Assembly: GCA_903953055.1 (NCBI GenBank)
Contig: CAJBIA010000137.1
Coordinates: forward strand, 1 to 37,982
Origin: an uncultured Methylophilaceae bacterium
GTDB taxonomy: Bacteria; Pseudomonadota; Gammaproteobacteria; Burkholderiales; Methylophilaceae
Direction of reading: 5' to 3'
Length of the DNA stretch: 37,982 nt
Below the pieces are notes generated by a model. That model saw nothing but the letters and a program-made list of their open reading frames with translations, searched no databases and was not told the DNA's origin. Positions within the stretch are counted from its first letter, which is position 1; every line of letters begins with the position of its first letter. Below are positions 23,260-34,129 of this stretch, one piece after another. The position numbers and the translations under genes are program-made.

Positions 23260-23368
23260 TAACACTTAGCTTTTTGAGTTATAACCATATTTTGCGAAGT
23301 TGCACCTGCCGTCCCCTACATTCGAATCGCCTGTGGCGCGAGTTAAAGCGCGCGACATTTCCCTAGCC

Positions 23369-24697
23369 ATGACCTCCCCTAAAAAAGTTTTCATCAAAAC
23401 CTTTGGTTGTCAGATGAACGAATATGACTCATCACGGATGGCTGACATGCTTTTATCCTCCGATGGCATGGTAGAAACATTGACGCCTGAAGATGCAGAT
23501 GTCATTTTGTTGAATACTTGCTCAGTGCGCGAAAAAGCTGAAGACAAAGTGTTCAGTCATTTGGGACGATTCATTCCGCTTAAAGAAAAAAATCCAAACT
23601 TAGTGATTGGTGTTGGCGGCTGCGTTGCTTCACAAGAAGGCGAAAACATCATCAATCGTGCGCCTTATGTTGATATTGTTTTTGGTCCTCAAACGCTACA
23701 TCGCCTGCCTGAAATGATTAAGAAAAATCAATCTAGCGGCAGATCACAGGTCGACATCAGCTTCCCCGAAATTGAAAAATTTGACCACTTACCTCCACCC
23801 CGTGTTGAGGGGGCAAGCGCTTTCTTAAGCATCATGGAAGGCTGCAGCAAGTACTGCAGTTTTTGTGTGGTCCCATACACCCGAGGAGAGGAAGTTTCTC
23901 GCCCATTTGAGGCCATTCTTACAGAAGCCGTGCAATTAGCAGATCAGGGCGTTAAAGAAATTACGCTACTTGGGCAAAATGTGAATGCTTATCGTGCCGA
24001 TTACCAAGGCGATACGGCAGACTTGGCCTTGCTCATTGAGACCATTGCCGAGATCCCGCAAATTGAACGTATCCGATTTACGACCAGCCATCCAAATGAA
24101 ATGAGCGAACAGTTGATCAATTGTTTCGCCAATGTCCCTAAACTTGCGGCACAACTTCATTTGCCGGTGCAGGCGGGTAGCGACCGAATTTTAATGGCGA
24201 TGAAGCGCAATTACACGACGCTTCAATTCAAATCGATCATTCGAAAATTGCGTGCTGCCAATCCTGAGCTTACCTTCACGTCTGACTTTATTATCGGCTT
24301 CCCTGGCGAATCTGAAACCGACTTTGAAGCGACGGTCAAGCTCATGCAGGAGGTTGGCTTTGATGCGAGTTTTAGCTTTTTGTATAGCCCTCGCCCTGGC
24401 ACCCCAGCTGCTTTTCTCCAAGACGATGTGACCGAGGCCACCAAACTTGAGCGATTAGCAAAATTACAAGCCATTAACGAAGCCCAAGCCAAGGCCATTT
24501 CTGAAAAAATGCTAGGAACGGTTCAGCGCGTTTTAATTGAGGGGGCGTCATGGAAAGATGCCACATTGCTTGCGGGCAAAACGGACAACAATAGAGTGGT
24601 GGATATTGAAGGCGACGCTAAACTCATTCACCAATTTGTGCATGTGGAAATCACAGATGTTTCTAACCCGCGCCGCTTAGTTGGCAGAATTATCTAA
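23369..24697 (+). CDS. miaB: tRNA-2-methylthio-N6-dimethylallyladenosine synthase MiaB
   Basis: A 442-residue radical-SAM methylthiotransferase. The N-terminal domain has the cluster cysteines ([10 protein letters not shown] at C14, [19 protein letters not shown]), the radical SAM motif is CSKYCSFC, and a TRAM domain closes the protein. It adds the 2-methylthio group to i6A37 of tRNA. ATG 23369 gives the usual N-terminus KVFIKTFG; the frame is open 23 codons further up to a TTG, but that extension is not family-like. Confidence 0.96.
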   Translation: MTSPKKVFIKTFGCQMNEYDSSRMADMLLSSDGMVETLTPEDADVILLNTCSVREKAEDKVFSHLGRFIPLKEKNPNLVIGVGGCVASQEGENIINRAPYVDIVFGPQTLHRLPEMIKKNQSSGRSQVDISFPEIEKFDHLPPPRVEGASAFLSIMEGCSKYCSFCVVPYTRGEEVSRPFEAILTEAVQLADQGVKEITLLGQNVNAYRADYQGDTADLALLIETIAEIPQIERIRFTTSHPNEMSEQLINCFANVPKLAAQLHLPVQAGSDRILMAMKRNYTTLQFKSIIRKLRAANPELTFTSDFIIGFPGESETDFEATVKLMQEVGFDASFSFLYSPRPGTPAAFLQDDVTEATKLERLAKLQAINEAQAKAISEKMLGTVQRVLIEGASWKDATLLAGKTDNNRVVDIEGDAKLIHQFVHVEITDVSNPRRLVGRII

Positions 24698-24699
24698 TC

Positions 24700-25680
24700 A
24701 TGGAAATTACCTTACAACCTGAAGACAATCATCGCCTGGCCAATTTGTGTGGCCCATTGGATGAGAATCTAAAACAAATTGCGTCAGCGCTTGAGATTGA
24801 CATTGCAAGGCGCGGGGCGCATTTTAAGCTTAAAGGCGATAAAGAACACACGCGCTTAGCGGCGAAGCTTTTAGAAGATTTCTACGCACGCTCAAAACAA
24901 GCTATTGACCTAGAAGACATTCAATTAGGCTTAGTAGAAATTAACAAACTTAATCCAGAGGTGGTCACGACGACTGCCATGCCAACCTTAATGACAAGGC
25001 GCGCTGATTTACATGGTCGAACACCACGCCAAGTCAGTTATTTGCAGCAAGTTCAAGATTACGACATCACCTTCGGTATTGGACCGGCTGGGACTGGTAA
25101 AACGTACCTTGCCGTTGCATGCGCTGTCGATGCGCTCACGCGCGATAAAGTAAAAAGAATTGTGTTGGTCAGACCCGCGGTTGAAGCTGGCGAGCGTTTA
25201 GGCTTTTTGCCTGGGGATTTGTCTCAAAAAGTCGATCCCTATCTACGACCACTTTACGATGCGCTTTATGATTTGGGTGGGTATGACAGCGTCAACAAAA
25301 TGTTTGAACGTGGCGCAATTGAAATCGCGCCATTAGCCTACATGCGCGGGCGAACCCTCAACCAAAGCTTTATTATTTTAGATGAAGCCCAAAACACAAC
25401 CCCTGAACAAATGAAAATGTTTTTAACCCGGATTGGCTTTGGGACGAAAGCCGTGATTACCGGTGACGTGACGCAAATCGACTTAGGCCGGGGTCAAAAA
25501 AGCGGATTAGTAGAAGCCCAACAAGTCTTAAAAGAGATTAAAGGCATTGCCTTCACGCACTTCTTGTCTGAAGATGTGGTGCGTCATCCTTTAGTCCAAA
25601 AAATCGTGAATGCCTACGAAAAGTATGATGCGTCTAAGCATGCGCAGCCTCACGATCCTAAGCATAAAAGCCATGAGTAA
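24700..25680 (+). CDS. phoH: PhoH-like ATPase
   Basis: A 326-residue protein with Walker A GIGPAGTGKTYLA and Walker B FIILDEAQNTTPEQMKMFLTR. In this order (miaB-phoH-ybeY-corC) it is the YbeZ-type member that works with the YbeY endoribonuclease in rRNA maturation. It begins 2 bases after miaB and overlaps ybeY by 8 bases. Confidence 0.95.
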   Translation: MEITLQPEDNHRLANLCGPLDENLKQIASALEIDIARRGAHFKLKGDKEHTRLAAKLLEDFYARSKQAIDLEDIQLGLVEINKLNPEVVTTTAMPTLMTRRADLHGRTPRQVSYLQQVQDYDITFGIGPAGTGKTYLAVACAVDALTRDKVKRIVLVRPAVEAGERLGFLPGDLSQKVDPYLRPLYDALYDLGGYDSVNKMFERGAIEIAPLAYMRGRTLNQSFIILDEAQNTTPEQMKMFLTRIGFGTKAVITGDVTQIDLGRGQKSGLVEAQQVLKEIKGIAFTHFLSEDVVRHPLVQKIVNAYEKYDASKHAQPHDPKHKSHE

Positions 25681-26122
25681 ACATCCCATCCTTTCAATGG
25701 CCGTGCAATATGCAAGCGAAATGACTGGCTTACCGACTTCTGCCCAATTTAAACGTTGGGCACGCAATACCATCCGCGTCGATAGTGAAATTACGCTTCG
25801 TATTGTAGATGAGCCTGAAGCGCGAGAACTCAACCAAGCCTATCGAGAAAAAGATTACGCACCGAATGTGCTGACGTTCCCGTTAGCAGAAGAGCCTTTC
25901 ATCATTGCCGATATCGTTATTTGTGCGCCAGTCGTTGCAAAAGAAGCGATCGAACAAGGAAAGTCCTTAGAGGCGCACTTTGCACATTTAACGATACACG
26001 GGGTGTTGCATGCACATGGCTACGACCATGAAGTTCCAGCCCAAGCGGAATTGATGGAAAGTGTAGAAACCCAGATTTTAAATAAAATAGGCTATTCAGA
26101 TCCTTATGCTGATGGCGAATAA
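25673..26122 (+). CDS. ybeY: Endoribonuclease YbeY (rRNA maturation)
   Basis: A 149-residue zinc ribonuclease. The metal motif HGVLHAHGYDH is complete, and DYAPNVLTFPL is the other conserved block. It takes part in 16S rRNA 3'-end processing and ribosome quality control. ATG 25673, within the end of phoH, gives the expected N-terminus; a 21-residue longer reading would be read from inside phoH. Confidence 0.95.
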   Translation: MSKHPILSMAVQYASEMTGLPTSAQFKRWARNTIRVDSEITLRIVDEPEARELNQAYREKDYAPNVLTFPLAEEPFIIADIVICAPVVAKEAIEQGKSLEAHFAHLTIHGVLHAHGYDHEVPAQAELMESVETQILNKIGYSDPYADGE

Positions 26123-26157
26123 TCTTTCATACTTAATGGAAATAGAGAGCAAATATC

Positions 26158-26997
26158 ATGGCTGAAGCAGAAAAACCAAGCTGGTTAGAGCGACTAAGTC
26201 ATTTCTTACTTCGCGAACCTGATGATCGTGAACAACTCGTCGAGTTGTTACATGCCGCCTTTGAAAAAAGTCTACTGGATGCTGACGCACTCGCCATGAT
26301 TGAGGGCGTGCTGCAAGTTTCAGAAACGCAAGTGCGTGACGTCATGATCCCTAGATCGCAAATGGATGTCATCGACATCACGCAAACGCCTGATGAATTT
26401 ATCCCATTTGTGATTGAAACCGCCCACTCACGCTTCCCTGTCATTGATGATGATAAAAATGACATCATTGGCATTTTGCTTGCTAAAGATTTATTGCGTT
26501 ACTACGCCGGTGAAGACTTTAATGTCCGTGACATGCTGCGCCCAGCGGTCTTCATCCCTGAATCAAAACGCTTGAATGTCTTGTTAAAAGAATTCAGAAG
26601 CAACCGCAATCATATCGCCATCGTGGTGGATGAATATGGTGGCGTCGCGGGCATGATTACCATTGAAGACGTCCTAGAACAAATTGTTGGTGACATTGAG
26701 GACGAGTATGATTTTGATGAAACAGAAGACAACATCATCCGAGATACCCAAGGGAGATACCGAGTCAAAGCACTCACTGAAATCAACGACTTCAACGAAG
26801 TCTTGGGAACGGAGTTTAGCGATGAAGAATTCTCGACCATCGGTGGATTAGTGGTGAGCCAGTTTGGTCACTTACCCAAGCGCGGCGAGAGCGTAACATT
26901 TAACAATCTCAAATTTACCGCACTGAGGACCGATAGCAGGCGCTTACATTCCGTACTGATTGAAGAATTAATAACTCCTGAAGCGTTGCCCGAATAG
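26158..26997 (+). CDS. corC: CorC/HlyC family CBS-domain protein
   Basis: A 279-residue cytoplasmic protein. It has two CBS repeats (VRDVMIPRSQMDVIDI and a second from about 125, with HIAIVVDEYGGVAGMITIEDV), then the acidic linker VGDIEDEYDFDE and the CorC_HlyC domain (SDEEFSTIGGLV). It is linked to magnesium and cobalt efflux. It lies between ybeY and a small secreted protein gene, as is usual near lnt. Confidence 0.92.
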   Translation: MAEAEKPSWLERLSHFLLREPDDREQLVELLHAAFEKSLLDADALAMIEGVLQVSETQVRDVMIPRSQMDVIDITQTPDEFIPFVIETAHSRFPVIDDDKNDIIGILLAKDLLRYYAGEDFNVRDMLRPAVFIPESKRLNVLLKEFRSNRNHIAIVVDEYGGVAGMITIEDVLEQIVGDIEDEYDFDETEDNIIRDTQGRYRVKALTEINDFNEVLGTEFSDEEFSTIGGLVVSQFGHLPKRGESVTFNNLKFTALRTDSRRLHSVLIEELITPEALPE

Positions 26998-27068
26998 TCC
27001 AAATTCAATTCATCGGAACTTATTTTTAAACCTTGGCTCATAACTATAACTTTGGTAAGGAGCGCGAG

Positions 27069-27440
27069 ATGAAATTGGTCACATTTGCTTTATTGTTCAG
27101 TCTTTCCAGTTTTGCCTTTGCGCAAGCAGAAAACAAAACCCCCGCTGAAATCCCCACCAATGAAAAAGATTTTATTAGCACTATCGATGGATTTGAGAAA
27201 GCGAAAATTATCGAACAATTGGGTCAGCCCAGCAAAATAGATGAGATCGCATCAGCGGCAGGTAAACCCGTCGCCTCTATTTGGCAATATCACTACCTGA
27301 ATACGGATGAAAAAGGCGAATACTATCAAACCACAGAACTAGACTTTCTAGATGACAAGGTCGTCATGGTGGTCTTCATGAATAATGATGGCAGTGAAAT
27401 TCCTGCTGACGCGGTTAAATCGACCCCTCAAAAAAAATAA
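27069..27440 (+). CDS. Small secreted protein of unknown function
   Basis: A 123-residue protein with a clear signal peptide (MKLVTFALLFSLSSFAFA, cleaved before QAE). The mature part contains IIEQLGQPSKIDEIASA and a hydrophobic strand region ending VVMVVFMNNDG, similar to small OmpA- or SmpA-like periplasmic proteins, but not assignable. ATG 27069 has AAGGAG upstream; an earlier start has no such site. It is followed by a terminator and is not obviously part of the lnt unit. Confidence 0.8.
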   Translation: MKLVTFALLFSLSSFAFAQAENKTPAEIPTNEKDFISTIDGFEKAKIIEQLGQPSKIDEIASAAGKPVASIWQYHYLNTDEKGEYYQTTELDFLDDKVVMVVFMNNDGSEIPADAVKSTPQKK

Positions 27441-27454
27441 GACTGAAATACTTG

Positions 27455-27482
27455 AAAAAGCGACCCTTGAGTCGCTTTTTTT
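27455..27482 (+). terminator. Terminator between the small secreted protein gene and lnt
   Basis: AAAAAGCGAC, six-base loop CCTTGA, GTCGCTTTTTTT. A GC-containing stem followed by seven T. lnt starts 70 bases later. Confidence 0.9.
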
Positions 27483-27552
27483 ATGCCCACAACAAACCCA
27501 ACTCTGCCCCAATTCACTATACTGTCGATCGTGACCCATCGGATCAAAAAAC

Positions 27553-29037
27553 ATGTCGTGGTTTAAATCCCACCCTCAACTCAGTAGCCTCATCCTCGGC
27601 GCGCTATGTGTATTTGGCTTCGCGCCATTTTATGTATTCATCCTCCCGATCATTAGTCTGACGGGCCTGTTTTATTTGTGGGAACGCGCTAACACGCCTA
27701 AACAAGCCGCAAAATTAGGCTTGATATTTGGCCTCGGCTATTTCATTGCAGGGATTTATTGGATCTACATTAGCCTGCATGACGTCGGCGGAATGCCATT
27801 TTGGATGGCAGGCATCGCCACTTTTTGCTTATGCGCATTCTTAGCCCTATTCCCAGCCATCGTTGGCTACTTTGCAAAACGCAGTCATCAACTGTTGATT
27901 GTTACGGCCATACTTTGGGTCCTGAGCGAATGGGTGCGCAATTGGATTTTTACTGGCTTCCCGTGGCTCACAGTGGCTTACTCACAGGTCCCATTCAGTC
28001 CATTAGCGTCTTACGCGCCTCTATTGGGCACATTTGGGGTGAGCTTAGCCGTCACAGCCACGGCAAGCCTGCTGGTGTCTATTGCACAGCAAAAAAATCG
28101 GCGATTCAGCATTTGCGGGCTGCTGGCTATTTGGATTATTGGCGGCCTAATGAGCCTCCTGCAATGGACCACCCCAATTGGCAACCCCTTGAAAGTGGCC
28201 TTACTTCAAGGAAATACCCCACAAGAACTGAAATGGGATGAAGCCACGACAATTCAAACCATTAATCAATACTTAGGCATGGTGAAGCAAGCAGACGCTG
28301 ACTTAATTATCTTGCCAGAAACGGCACTTCCGGTGGTGATCGATTTATCAAAAAATGACTTAATGCAAAGCCGATTCATCGCACCATTTGCACGGATTGC
28401 GTCACAAGACCACAAAGCGATCTTACTTGGCACCATTACGCAAAAAAATGACGCTTATTTTAATAGCATGGTCGGGATTAACCAGGATGCCGCAACGGGA
28501 CAGCTTTATCACAAATCGCATCTAGTGCCGTTTGGAGAGTTTATTCCACTCAAAGGAGTTTTTGGTTGGGTTTACCGCGACTGGCTTAATATGCCCATGA
28601 GTGATTTGAGTCGCGGGGATTCTAAACAAGTGCCAATGCTATTGGCTGGACAAAAAATTGCTGTCAATATTTGCTATGAGGATGTCTTTGGGGAGGAGGT
28701 GATCTCCCAACTTCCGGAAGCGACAATCTTAGTGAATGCCAGTAATGATGCTTGGTATGGTCGTTCAGCAGCCGCTAACCAACATCTTCAATTCTCGCAA
28801 ATGCGCGCACTAGAAACAGGACGAATGGTGCTCCGAAGTACCAACACAGGGGCCACCGCCATTATCAGTAAAGAGGGAGACGTCCTCGCCACCGTGCCAC
28901 AATTTAGCACGATCATCTTAAAGGGGCTGGCTCAGGGTTACGCGGGTAAAACTCCTTTTATCCGATACGGCAACTGGCCGATTATTAGCCTATTATTCAT
29001 CACGTTAATTCTTTTATGGGGCCGTAAAAAGAAGTAA
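27553..29037 (+). CDS. lnt: Apolipoprotein N-acyltransferase
   Basis: A 494-residue inner-membrane enzyme: about six N-terminal helices (residues 10-200), then a nitrilase-like periplasmic domain with LIILPETALP (glutamate), HKSHLVPFGEFIP (lysine) and VNICYEDVFG (cysteine), and a last helix at 475-490. It adds the third acyl chain to lipoproteins. No upstream gene overlaps it; a separate promoter is likely. Confidence 0.96.
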   Translation: MSWFKSHPQLSSLILGALCVFGFAPFYVFILPIISLTGLFYLWERANTPKQAAKLGLIFGLGYFIAGIYWIYISLHDVGGMPFWMAGIATFCLCAFLALFPAIVGYFAKRSHQLLIVTAILWVLSEWVRNWIFTGFPWLTVAYSQVPFSPLASYAPLLGTFGVSLAVTATASLLVSIAQQKNRRFSICGLLAIWIIGGLMSLLQWTTPIGNPLKVALLQGNTPQELKWDEATTIQTINQYLGMVKQADADLIILPETALPVVIDLSKNDLMQSRFIAPFARIASQDHKAILLGTITQKNDAYFNSMVGINQDAATGQLYHKSHLVPFGEFIPLKGVFGWVYRDWLNMPMSDLSRGDSKQVPMLLAGQKIAVNICYEDVFGEEVISQLPEATILVNASNDAWYGRSAAANQHLQFSQMRALETGRMVLRSTNTGATAIISKEGDVLATVPQFSTIILKGLAQGYAGKTPFIRYGNWPIISLLFITLILLWGRKKK

Positions 29038-29098
29038 AATTGCGAGTTAACGCTCATGCTGCAAAAGTGCAGCTTTAATAACACCAAGAAAATCAATC

Positions 29099-30043
29099 AT
29101 GCTGACGTTTCAAGAAATCATTTTAAACCTGCAAAATTATTGGAATAAACAAGGCTGCACATTGATGCAACCTTACGATATGGAAGTCGGCGCAGGCACC
29201 TCACATACCGCCACATTCTTACGCGCACTTGGCCCAGAGCCATGGAAAGCCGCGTATGTTCAACCTAGCAGACGCCCAAAAGATGGCCGATATGGGCAAA
29301 ACCCAAACCGCTTACAGCATTACTATCAATTTCAGGTTGTCCTTAAACCGGCGCCAGCCAACATCCTTGAACTTTATCTTGGGTCACTCGAATCGCTTGG
29401 CTTTGACCTTAAAGAAAATGATATTCGCTTTGTAGAAGATGACTGGGAAAATCCCACCCTAGGCGCATGGGGCTTGGGTTGGGAAGTCTGGCTCAACGGC
29501 ATGGAAGTCACCCAATTTACCTACTTTCAACAAGTGGGGGGCATTAACTGTAAACCCATTACTGGTGAAATCACTTACGGTTTAGAACGTTTGGCGATGT
29601 ACCTGCAAGGCGTCGACAACGTATACGACCTCGTGTATTCGAAGGGCGTCAACGGCTCAGCAGATGTGAAATATGGCGACGTGTTCCATCAAAATGAAGT
29701 GGAGCAATCGACTTATAACTTTGAACATAGTGATGTGGATTTCTTACTGATTGCATTTAACGCCTATGAAAAGCAAGCGCAACATTTGACTGAAAACAAA
29801 CTCGCCCTACCCGCCTATGAGCAGGTACTCAAAGCAGCGCATACATTCAACCTACTTGATGCCCGTGGCGCTATTTCAGTGACAGAACGCGCAGCTTATA
29901 TTGGCCGGATTCGAAACCTAGCCAGAGCGGTGGCAGCAGGTTACTTAGAGAGTCGTGCACGCCTGGGCTTCCCTATGGCGCCTAAAGCATGGGCCGATGA
30001 AGTTTTAGCGCAGTTAGATCAAAATAAGAAAGCAGCAGCATGA
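29099..30043 (+). CDS. glyQ: Glycyl-tRNA synthetase alpha subunit
   Basis: A 314-residue protein with the class II features of the alpha chain: [45 protein letters not shown] and [14 protein letters not shown]. It forms the alpha2beta2 enzyme with GlyS. Its last four bases overlap the glyS start. Confidence 0.98.
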   Translation: MLTFQEIILNLQNYWNKQGCTLMQPYDMEVGAGTSHTATFLRALGPEPWKAAYVQPSRRPKDGRYGQNPNRLQHYYQFQVVLKPAPANILELYLGSLESLGFDLKENDIRFVEDDWENPTLGAWGLGWEVWLNGMEVTQFTYFQQVGGINCKPITGEITYGLERLAMYLQGVDNVYDLVYSKGVNGSADVKYGDVFHQNEVEQSTYNFEHSDVDFLLIAFNAYEKQAQHLTENKLALPAYEQVLKAAHTFNLLDARGAISVTERAAYIGRIRNLARAVAAGYLESRARLGFPMAPKAWADEVLAQLDQNKKAAA

Positions 30044-32145
30044 GCAGCAAAACGTTATTAGTCGAATTATTTGTTGAAGAGCTCCCGCCAAAAGCCTTGA
30101 AAAAACTAGGCGATGCTTTTGCAGCTAGCGTATTAGAGAGCCTGAAAAATCAAGCCTTGGCCGCTGTTGATGGCGAAGTAAAAGCCTATGCTTCCCCTAG
30201 ACGGTTAGCCTTACAGATCCCTCGTGTGCTTGCCCAAGCGGAAGACAAAGCCGTTTCACAAAAACTGATGCCCGTGAGCGTTGGCCTGGATGCCAATGGT
30301 CATGCGACTCCCGCTTTATTGAAAAAACTCAATGCCTTAGGCGCAGATGAATCTGTCGTTGCCTCCTTGAAGCGTGAACATGACGGTAAAACCGATGTCT
30401 TGTTTTACGACGCCCTGGTTAAAGGGGCTTTACTGGCGGAAGGACTACAAAAAGCTGTTGAAGAAGCGCTGCACAAACTACCCATTCCTAAAGTGATGAC
30501 TTATCAACTCAGTGATGGCTGGCAGAGCGTGCACTTTGTCCGTCCAGCGCATGGCCTGGTCGCTTTGCATGGCACCACCGTCGTGCCAATCAGTGTGCTT
30601 GGTTTGCAATCAGGCAATACGACGCAAGGTCACCGTTTTGAAGCGAGCATCTCCCCCATTGTGATTAAAGATGCTGATAGCTACGAAGCGCAATTACAAT
30701 CAGAAGGGGCAGTGATTGCGAGTTTTGATGCACGTCGCGCCGAAATCGTCCGCCAATTAACCGAAGTGGCGAAAAAGCAAAACCTTAAACCAATTGAAGA
30801 TGACGCGCTCCTAGATGAGGTCACCGCTTTAGTAGAGCGTCCTAACGTCTTGCTCGGTCAGTTTGAAAATGAGTTTTTAGAAGTACCTCAAGAATGTTTA
30901 ATTTTGACCATGAAGGCCAATCAAAAATATTTTCCACTGCTTGATGCGAATAACAAACTGACCAATAAGTTCTTAATCGTTTCGAACATTACCCCTGCCA
31001 ATCCTTTCAAGGTCGTCGATGGCAATGAACGGGTGGTACGTCCACGGTTAGCGGATGCTAAATTTTTCTTTGACCAAGACCGTAAAAAAACATTGGCTTC
31101 AAGAATAAGTGGGCTTGAAAAAGTCGTGTATCACAATAAATTAGGCACACAAGCTGAACGTTCAACCCGTGTGAGCGATTTGGCTAAAGCCATTGCTTTA
31201 AGCATCGGGGATAGCCGCTTGGCCGAAAAAGCGGAGCAAGCTGCACAGTTGGCTAAAGTGGATTTACTCACTGACATGGTCGGGGAATTCCCAGAACTAC
31301 AGGGCATCATGGGCCGATATTACGCCCAGCATGAAAAGCTTGATAACGACGTGGCTTTTGCTATTGAAGACCATTATAAACCGCGTTTTGCCGGCGACGA
31401 GTTGCCTCGTAATCAAGTCGGGATTGCGGTGGCCTTGGCCGACAAATTAGAAACACTGGTCGGCTTATTTTGCATCGGTGAAAAACCAACCGGTGACAAA
31501 GACCCCTTCGCATTGCGTCGCCAAGCCCTAGGGATCATTCGCATGTTGATCGAATGTGACCTCAACATTGCTTTTGCCGACCTCATTGAAATGTCGCTCA
31601 AACAATTTAAAGCCGATGATCCAGCCGCTGTGTTAGCGTCCATTACTGAGTTCTGTTTTGACCGCTTAAGCGTCAATTTACGTGAGCAAGGGGCCACCGC
31701 TCAAGAAGTTGAGGCGGTGTTAGCGCTCAATCCAAGATTACTCAGTGAGGTGCCAAAACGCTTAGAAGCGGTCCGAGCATTCTCAACGCTTGCCGAAGCG
31801 CCAGCACTGGCTGCGGCCAATAAACGTGTTGGGAATATTTTGAAAAAAATTGAAGGGACCATTGAATCAAAAATCAATGAGGCCCTCCTTCAAGAACCCG
31901 CTGAAAAAGTGTTGGCCGCAACCTTGGCAACCATCAAACCACAAGCCGATAGCCTATTCGAGCGTGGCGATTACACGAACTCTTTAAAAGCATTAGCGGC
32001 GCTTAAATCGCCCGTCGATGATTTCTTTGATACCGTCATGGTCAACGCAGACGATCCAGCGCTGAAAGCCAACCGGCAAGGCTTACTGGCAATGCTTCAT
32101 CAAGCGATGAACCGCGTGGCTGATCTATCTAAGTTGGCGGCTTAA
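30040..32145 (+). CDS. glyS: Glycyl-tRNA synthetase beta subunit
   Basis: A 701-residue protein with the standard opening [18 protein letters not shown], the HD-type middle domain ([19 protein letters not shown]) and the C-terminal anticodon-binding domain. It overlaps glyQ by four bases, so production of both chains is balanced. Confidence 0.98.
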   Translation: MSSKTLLVELFVEELPPKALKKLGDAFAASVLESLKNQALAAVDGEVKAYASPRRLALQIPRVLAQAEDKAVSQKLMPVSVGLDANGHATPALLKKLNALGADESVVASLKREHDGKTDVLFYDALVKGALLAEGLQKAVEEALHKLPIPKVMTYQLSDGWQSVHFVRPAHGLVALHGTTVVPISVLGLQSGNTTQGHRFEASISPIVIKDADSYEAQLQSEGAVIASFDARRAEIVRQLTEVAKKQNLKPIEDDALLDEVTALVERPNVLLGQFENEFLEVPQECLILTMKANQKYFPLLDANNKLTNKFLIVSNITPANPFKVVDGNERVVRPRLADAKFFFDQDRKKTLASRISGLEKVVYHNKLGTQAERSTRVSDLAKAIALSIGDSRLAEKAEQAAQLAKVDLLTDMVGEFPELQGIMGRYYAQHEKLDNDVAFAIEDHYKPRFAGDELPRNQVGIAVALADKLETLVGLFCIGEKPTGDKDPFALRRQALGIIRMLIECDLNIAFADLIEMSLKQFKADDPAAVLASITEFCFDRLSVNLREQGATAQEVEAVLALNPRLLSEVPKRLEAVRAFSTLAEAPALAAANKRVGNILKKIEGTIESKINEALLQEPAEKVLAATLATIKPQADSLFERGDYTNSLKALAALKSPVDDFFDTVMVNADDPALKANRQGLLAMLHQAMNRVADLSKLAA

Positions 32146-32147
32146 CC

Positions 32148-32681
32148 ATGAAGCTTGTGGTGTTAGATCGAGATGGGGTCATTAATCTTGATTCCGTGCA
32201 TTTCATCAAAAGCACCAACGAGTGGATCCCTATTTCAGGAAGTTTAGAGGCCATCGCTTTACTTAACCAAAGTGGTTACCGTGTAGCCATTGCCACCAAC
32301 CAATCAGGCATTAGCCGCGGCTTATTCGACATGGTGATGCTGAACGCCATTCACGACAAAATGCACAGAGCATTAGGTCAATTAGGGGGCAGAATTGATG
32401 CCATGTTTTATTGCCCACATTCCGCTGAGGACAATTGCGCTTGCCGCAAACCGAAGCCTGGCATGATGGAAGAAATTGGTAAGCGCTTTGGCGTCGACTT
32501 AACTGGGGTGCCGATCGTGGGGGACTCATTGCGTGATCTTCAAGCTGGGGCTGTGCTTGGCATGCAACCGATATTGGTTCGTACCGGCAAAGGGGAAGAA
32601 ACGATTGCGGCTGGAGGGCTTCCTGAGGGCACTTTGATTTTTGCGAACTTAGCAGAAGCTGTTCAACACATCATTTCTTAA
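32148..32681 (+). CDS. gmhB: D-glycero-beta-D-manno-heptose 1,7-bisphosphate 7-phosphatase
   Basis: A 177-residue HAD phosphatase. The DxD start VLDRDGVINLDS (D7, D9), ATNQSGISRG, and the zinc loop with CPHSAEDNCACRKPKPGM are characteristic of GmhB, which makes a precursor of LPS core heptose. It starts 2 bases after glyS. Confidence 0.95.
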   Translation: MKLVVLDRDGVINLDSVHFIKSTNEWIPISGSLEAIALLNQSGYRVAIATNQSGISRGLFDMVMLNAIHDKMHRALGQLGGRIDAMFYCPHSAEDNCACRKPKPGMMEEIGKRFGVDLTGVPIVGDSLRDLQAGAVLGMQPILVRTGKGEETIAAGGLPEGTLIFANLAEAVQHIIS

Positions 32682-32699
32682 TACTTAAGGCGCGACTAG

Positions 32700-33410
32700 A
32701 TGAGACTGATCCGCTCTATATTGTTTAATTTAGGCATCCTGGTCATCACCCCCCTCTTTTCCGTATTAGCCATCGTCCTTTTTCCTTTGCCAGCGGTCAC
32801 CCATTCACGCATTGTGAGTAGCTGGGCCTACCTGACAATGGCATGGCTGAAACTCACTTGCGGCTTAAGTTTCCGCGTCATCGGTCAAGAAAATATCCCC
32901 AATCACTCTTGTATTGTGCTTTCCAAACATCAATCTGCTTGGGAAACGATCGCATTTCAAACCATTTTTCCCCCTCAAATTTGGGTGATGAAACGCAGTC
33001 TGTTATGGATTCCGTTTTTAGGCTGGGCGTTCGCTGCCTTAAAAGCGATTGCGATTGACCGCGCTGCGGGGCGTGAAGCACTCAAGCAAATGGTGGATCA
33101 AGGCATGGACAGACTGACCAAGGGCTTATGGGTGGTGATTTTCCCAGAAGGCACGCGTATCGCACCAGGCAAACGTGGCAAATATCATATTGGAGGGGCC
33201 TGGCTTGCCACGCACACTCAAGCCACCGTTGTTCCAGTCGCGCATAATGCAGGCGAGTTTTGGCGTAAGAACTCATTCCTAAAAACACCCGGCGTCATTA
33301 CGGTCAGCATCGGCAAACCCATCCCCTCTGCAGGGCTCAAGCCTGACGCGCTGAATCAAATGGTAGAAGAGTGGATCGAAAGTGAAATGCTGCTTCTAAA
33401 GAGCCGATAA
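32700..33410 (+). CDS. plsC: 1-acylglycerol-3-phosphate acyltransferase (PlsC-type)
   Basis: A 236-residue membrane acyltransferase. One N-terminal helix region, the first motif SKHQSAWET, then FPEGTRIAPG. The classical HX4D pair reads HX4E (HQSAWE) here. The neighbours gmhB and an M48 peptidase are the usual ones. It should acylate lysophosphatidic acid. Confidence 0.88.
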   Translation: MRLIRSILFNLGILVITPLFSVLAIVLFPLPAVTHSRIVSSWAYLTMAWLKLTCGLSFRVIGQENIPNHSCIVLSKHQSAWETIAFQTIFPPQIWVMKRSLLWIPFLGWAFAALKAIAIDRAAGREALKQMVDQGMDRLTKGLWVVIFPEGTRIAPGKRGKYHIGGAWLATHTQATVVPVAHNAGEFWRKNSFLKTPGVITVSIGKPIPSAGLKPDALNQMVEEWIESEMLLLKSR

Positions 33411-33415
33411 TCCCC

Positions 33416-34129
33416 ATGAGCCAGCACCATCTCCCTATACCTGATGGCGTCGCCATTCCCTACCATCTAGAACGACGTTCTAGAAAGACGGTTGGATTAA
33501 AAATCAGCCCTGATGGCTTAATCGTCCATGCACCTAACCGTATTTCACAAAGAGAACTTGAGCGCATGCTCTTAAGCAAGGCCGATTGGATCATCAAGAA
33601 ACTCAAAGCCCAGCAAGAAAACAAAATCGAACAATTTACCTGGGAAGATGGCGCATCGTTAATGATGTTAGGGAACCCAATTTTACTTTCGGTACGATTA
33701 GATAGCGTGAGCCGGGCGTTAGAATATGAGCCCGGTCGACTTTCAGTGGCGCTCCCTAACCCTGAGAATCAAACCAATATCGCTAGAAAAGTCCAGCTTT
33801 GGTATAAAAAACAAGCCTTAAGCGACTTTGCTCGACGCATTGCTTTGCTCTCAGCGAAGCTTGGCGTCAAAACCCCGCCCCTTTTCATGAGTAGCGCACG
33901 TTTAAGATGGGGGAGTTGCAATAGTCGCGGGGAAGTCAGGCTCAATTGGCGCTTATTGCAAGCGCCTCCTCACATCATTAATTACGTAGTTGCCCATGAA
34001 CTAGCGCATCTAAAAGAGATGAATCATTCAGCAAAGTTTTGGGCGATCGTCGAGCGTATTTGCCCGGATTACAAAACCGCAGAAAAAGAATTAAAAGCTT
34101 GGTCAGTGCGCCTTCATCAAATTGGCTAG
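33416..34129 (+). CDS. YgjP-like M48 family metallopeptidase
   Basis: A 237-residue protein of the DUF45 group. The zinc motif is HELAHLKEMNH near the C-terminus, and SSARLRWGSCNSRGEVRLNWRLL precedes it. It has no signal peptide, so it is cytoplasmic. Its stop directly abuts the stop of the convergent ccoI gene, with no room for a terminator. Confidence 0.9.
   Translation: MSQHHLPIPDGVAIPYHLERRSRKTVGLKISPDGLIVHAPNRISQRELERMLLSKADWIIKKLKAQQENKIEQFTWEDGASLMMLGNPILLSVRLDSVSRALEYEPGRLSVALPNPENQTNIARKVQLWYKKQALSDFARRIALLSAKLGVKTPPLFMSSARLRWGSCNSRGEVRLNWRLLQAPPHIINYVVAHELAHLKEMNHSAKFWAIVERICPDYKTAEKELKAWSVRLHQIG

Noticed and set aside
23246-23275. Hairpin AGCTAAG/CTTAGCT with five T before miaB, possible terminator
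   Set aside because: It overlaps a good -10 box (TACAAT), has a 12-base loop and a weak stem; the promoter reading is better.
23300-23368. 23-codon N-terminal extension of miaB from a TTG
   Set aside because: The added residues do not resemble MiaB and no ribosome site precedes the TTG.
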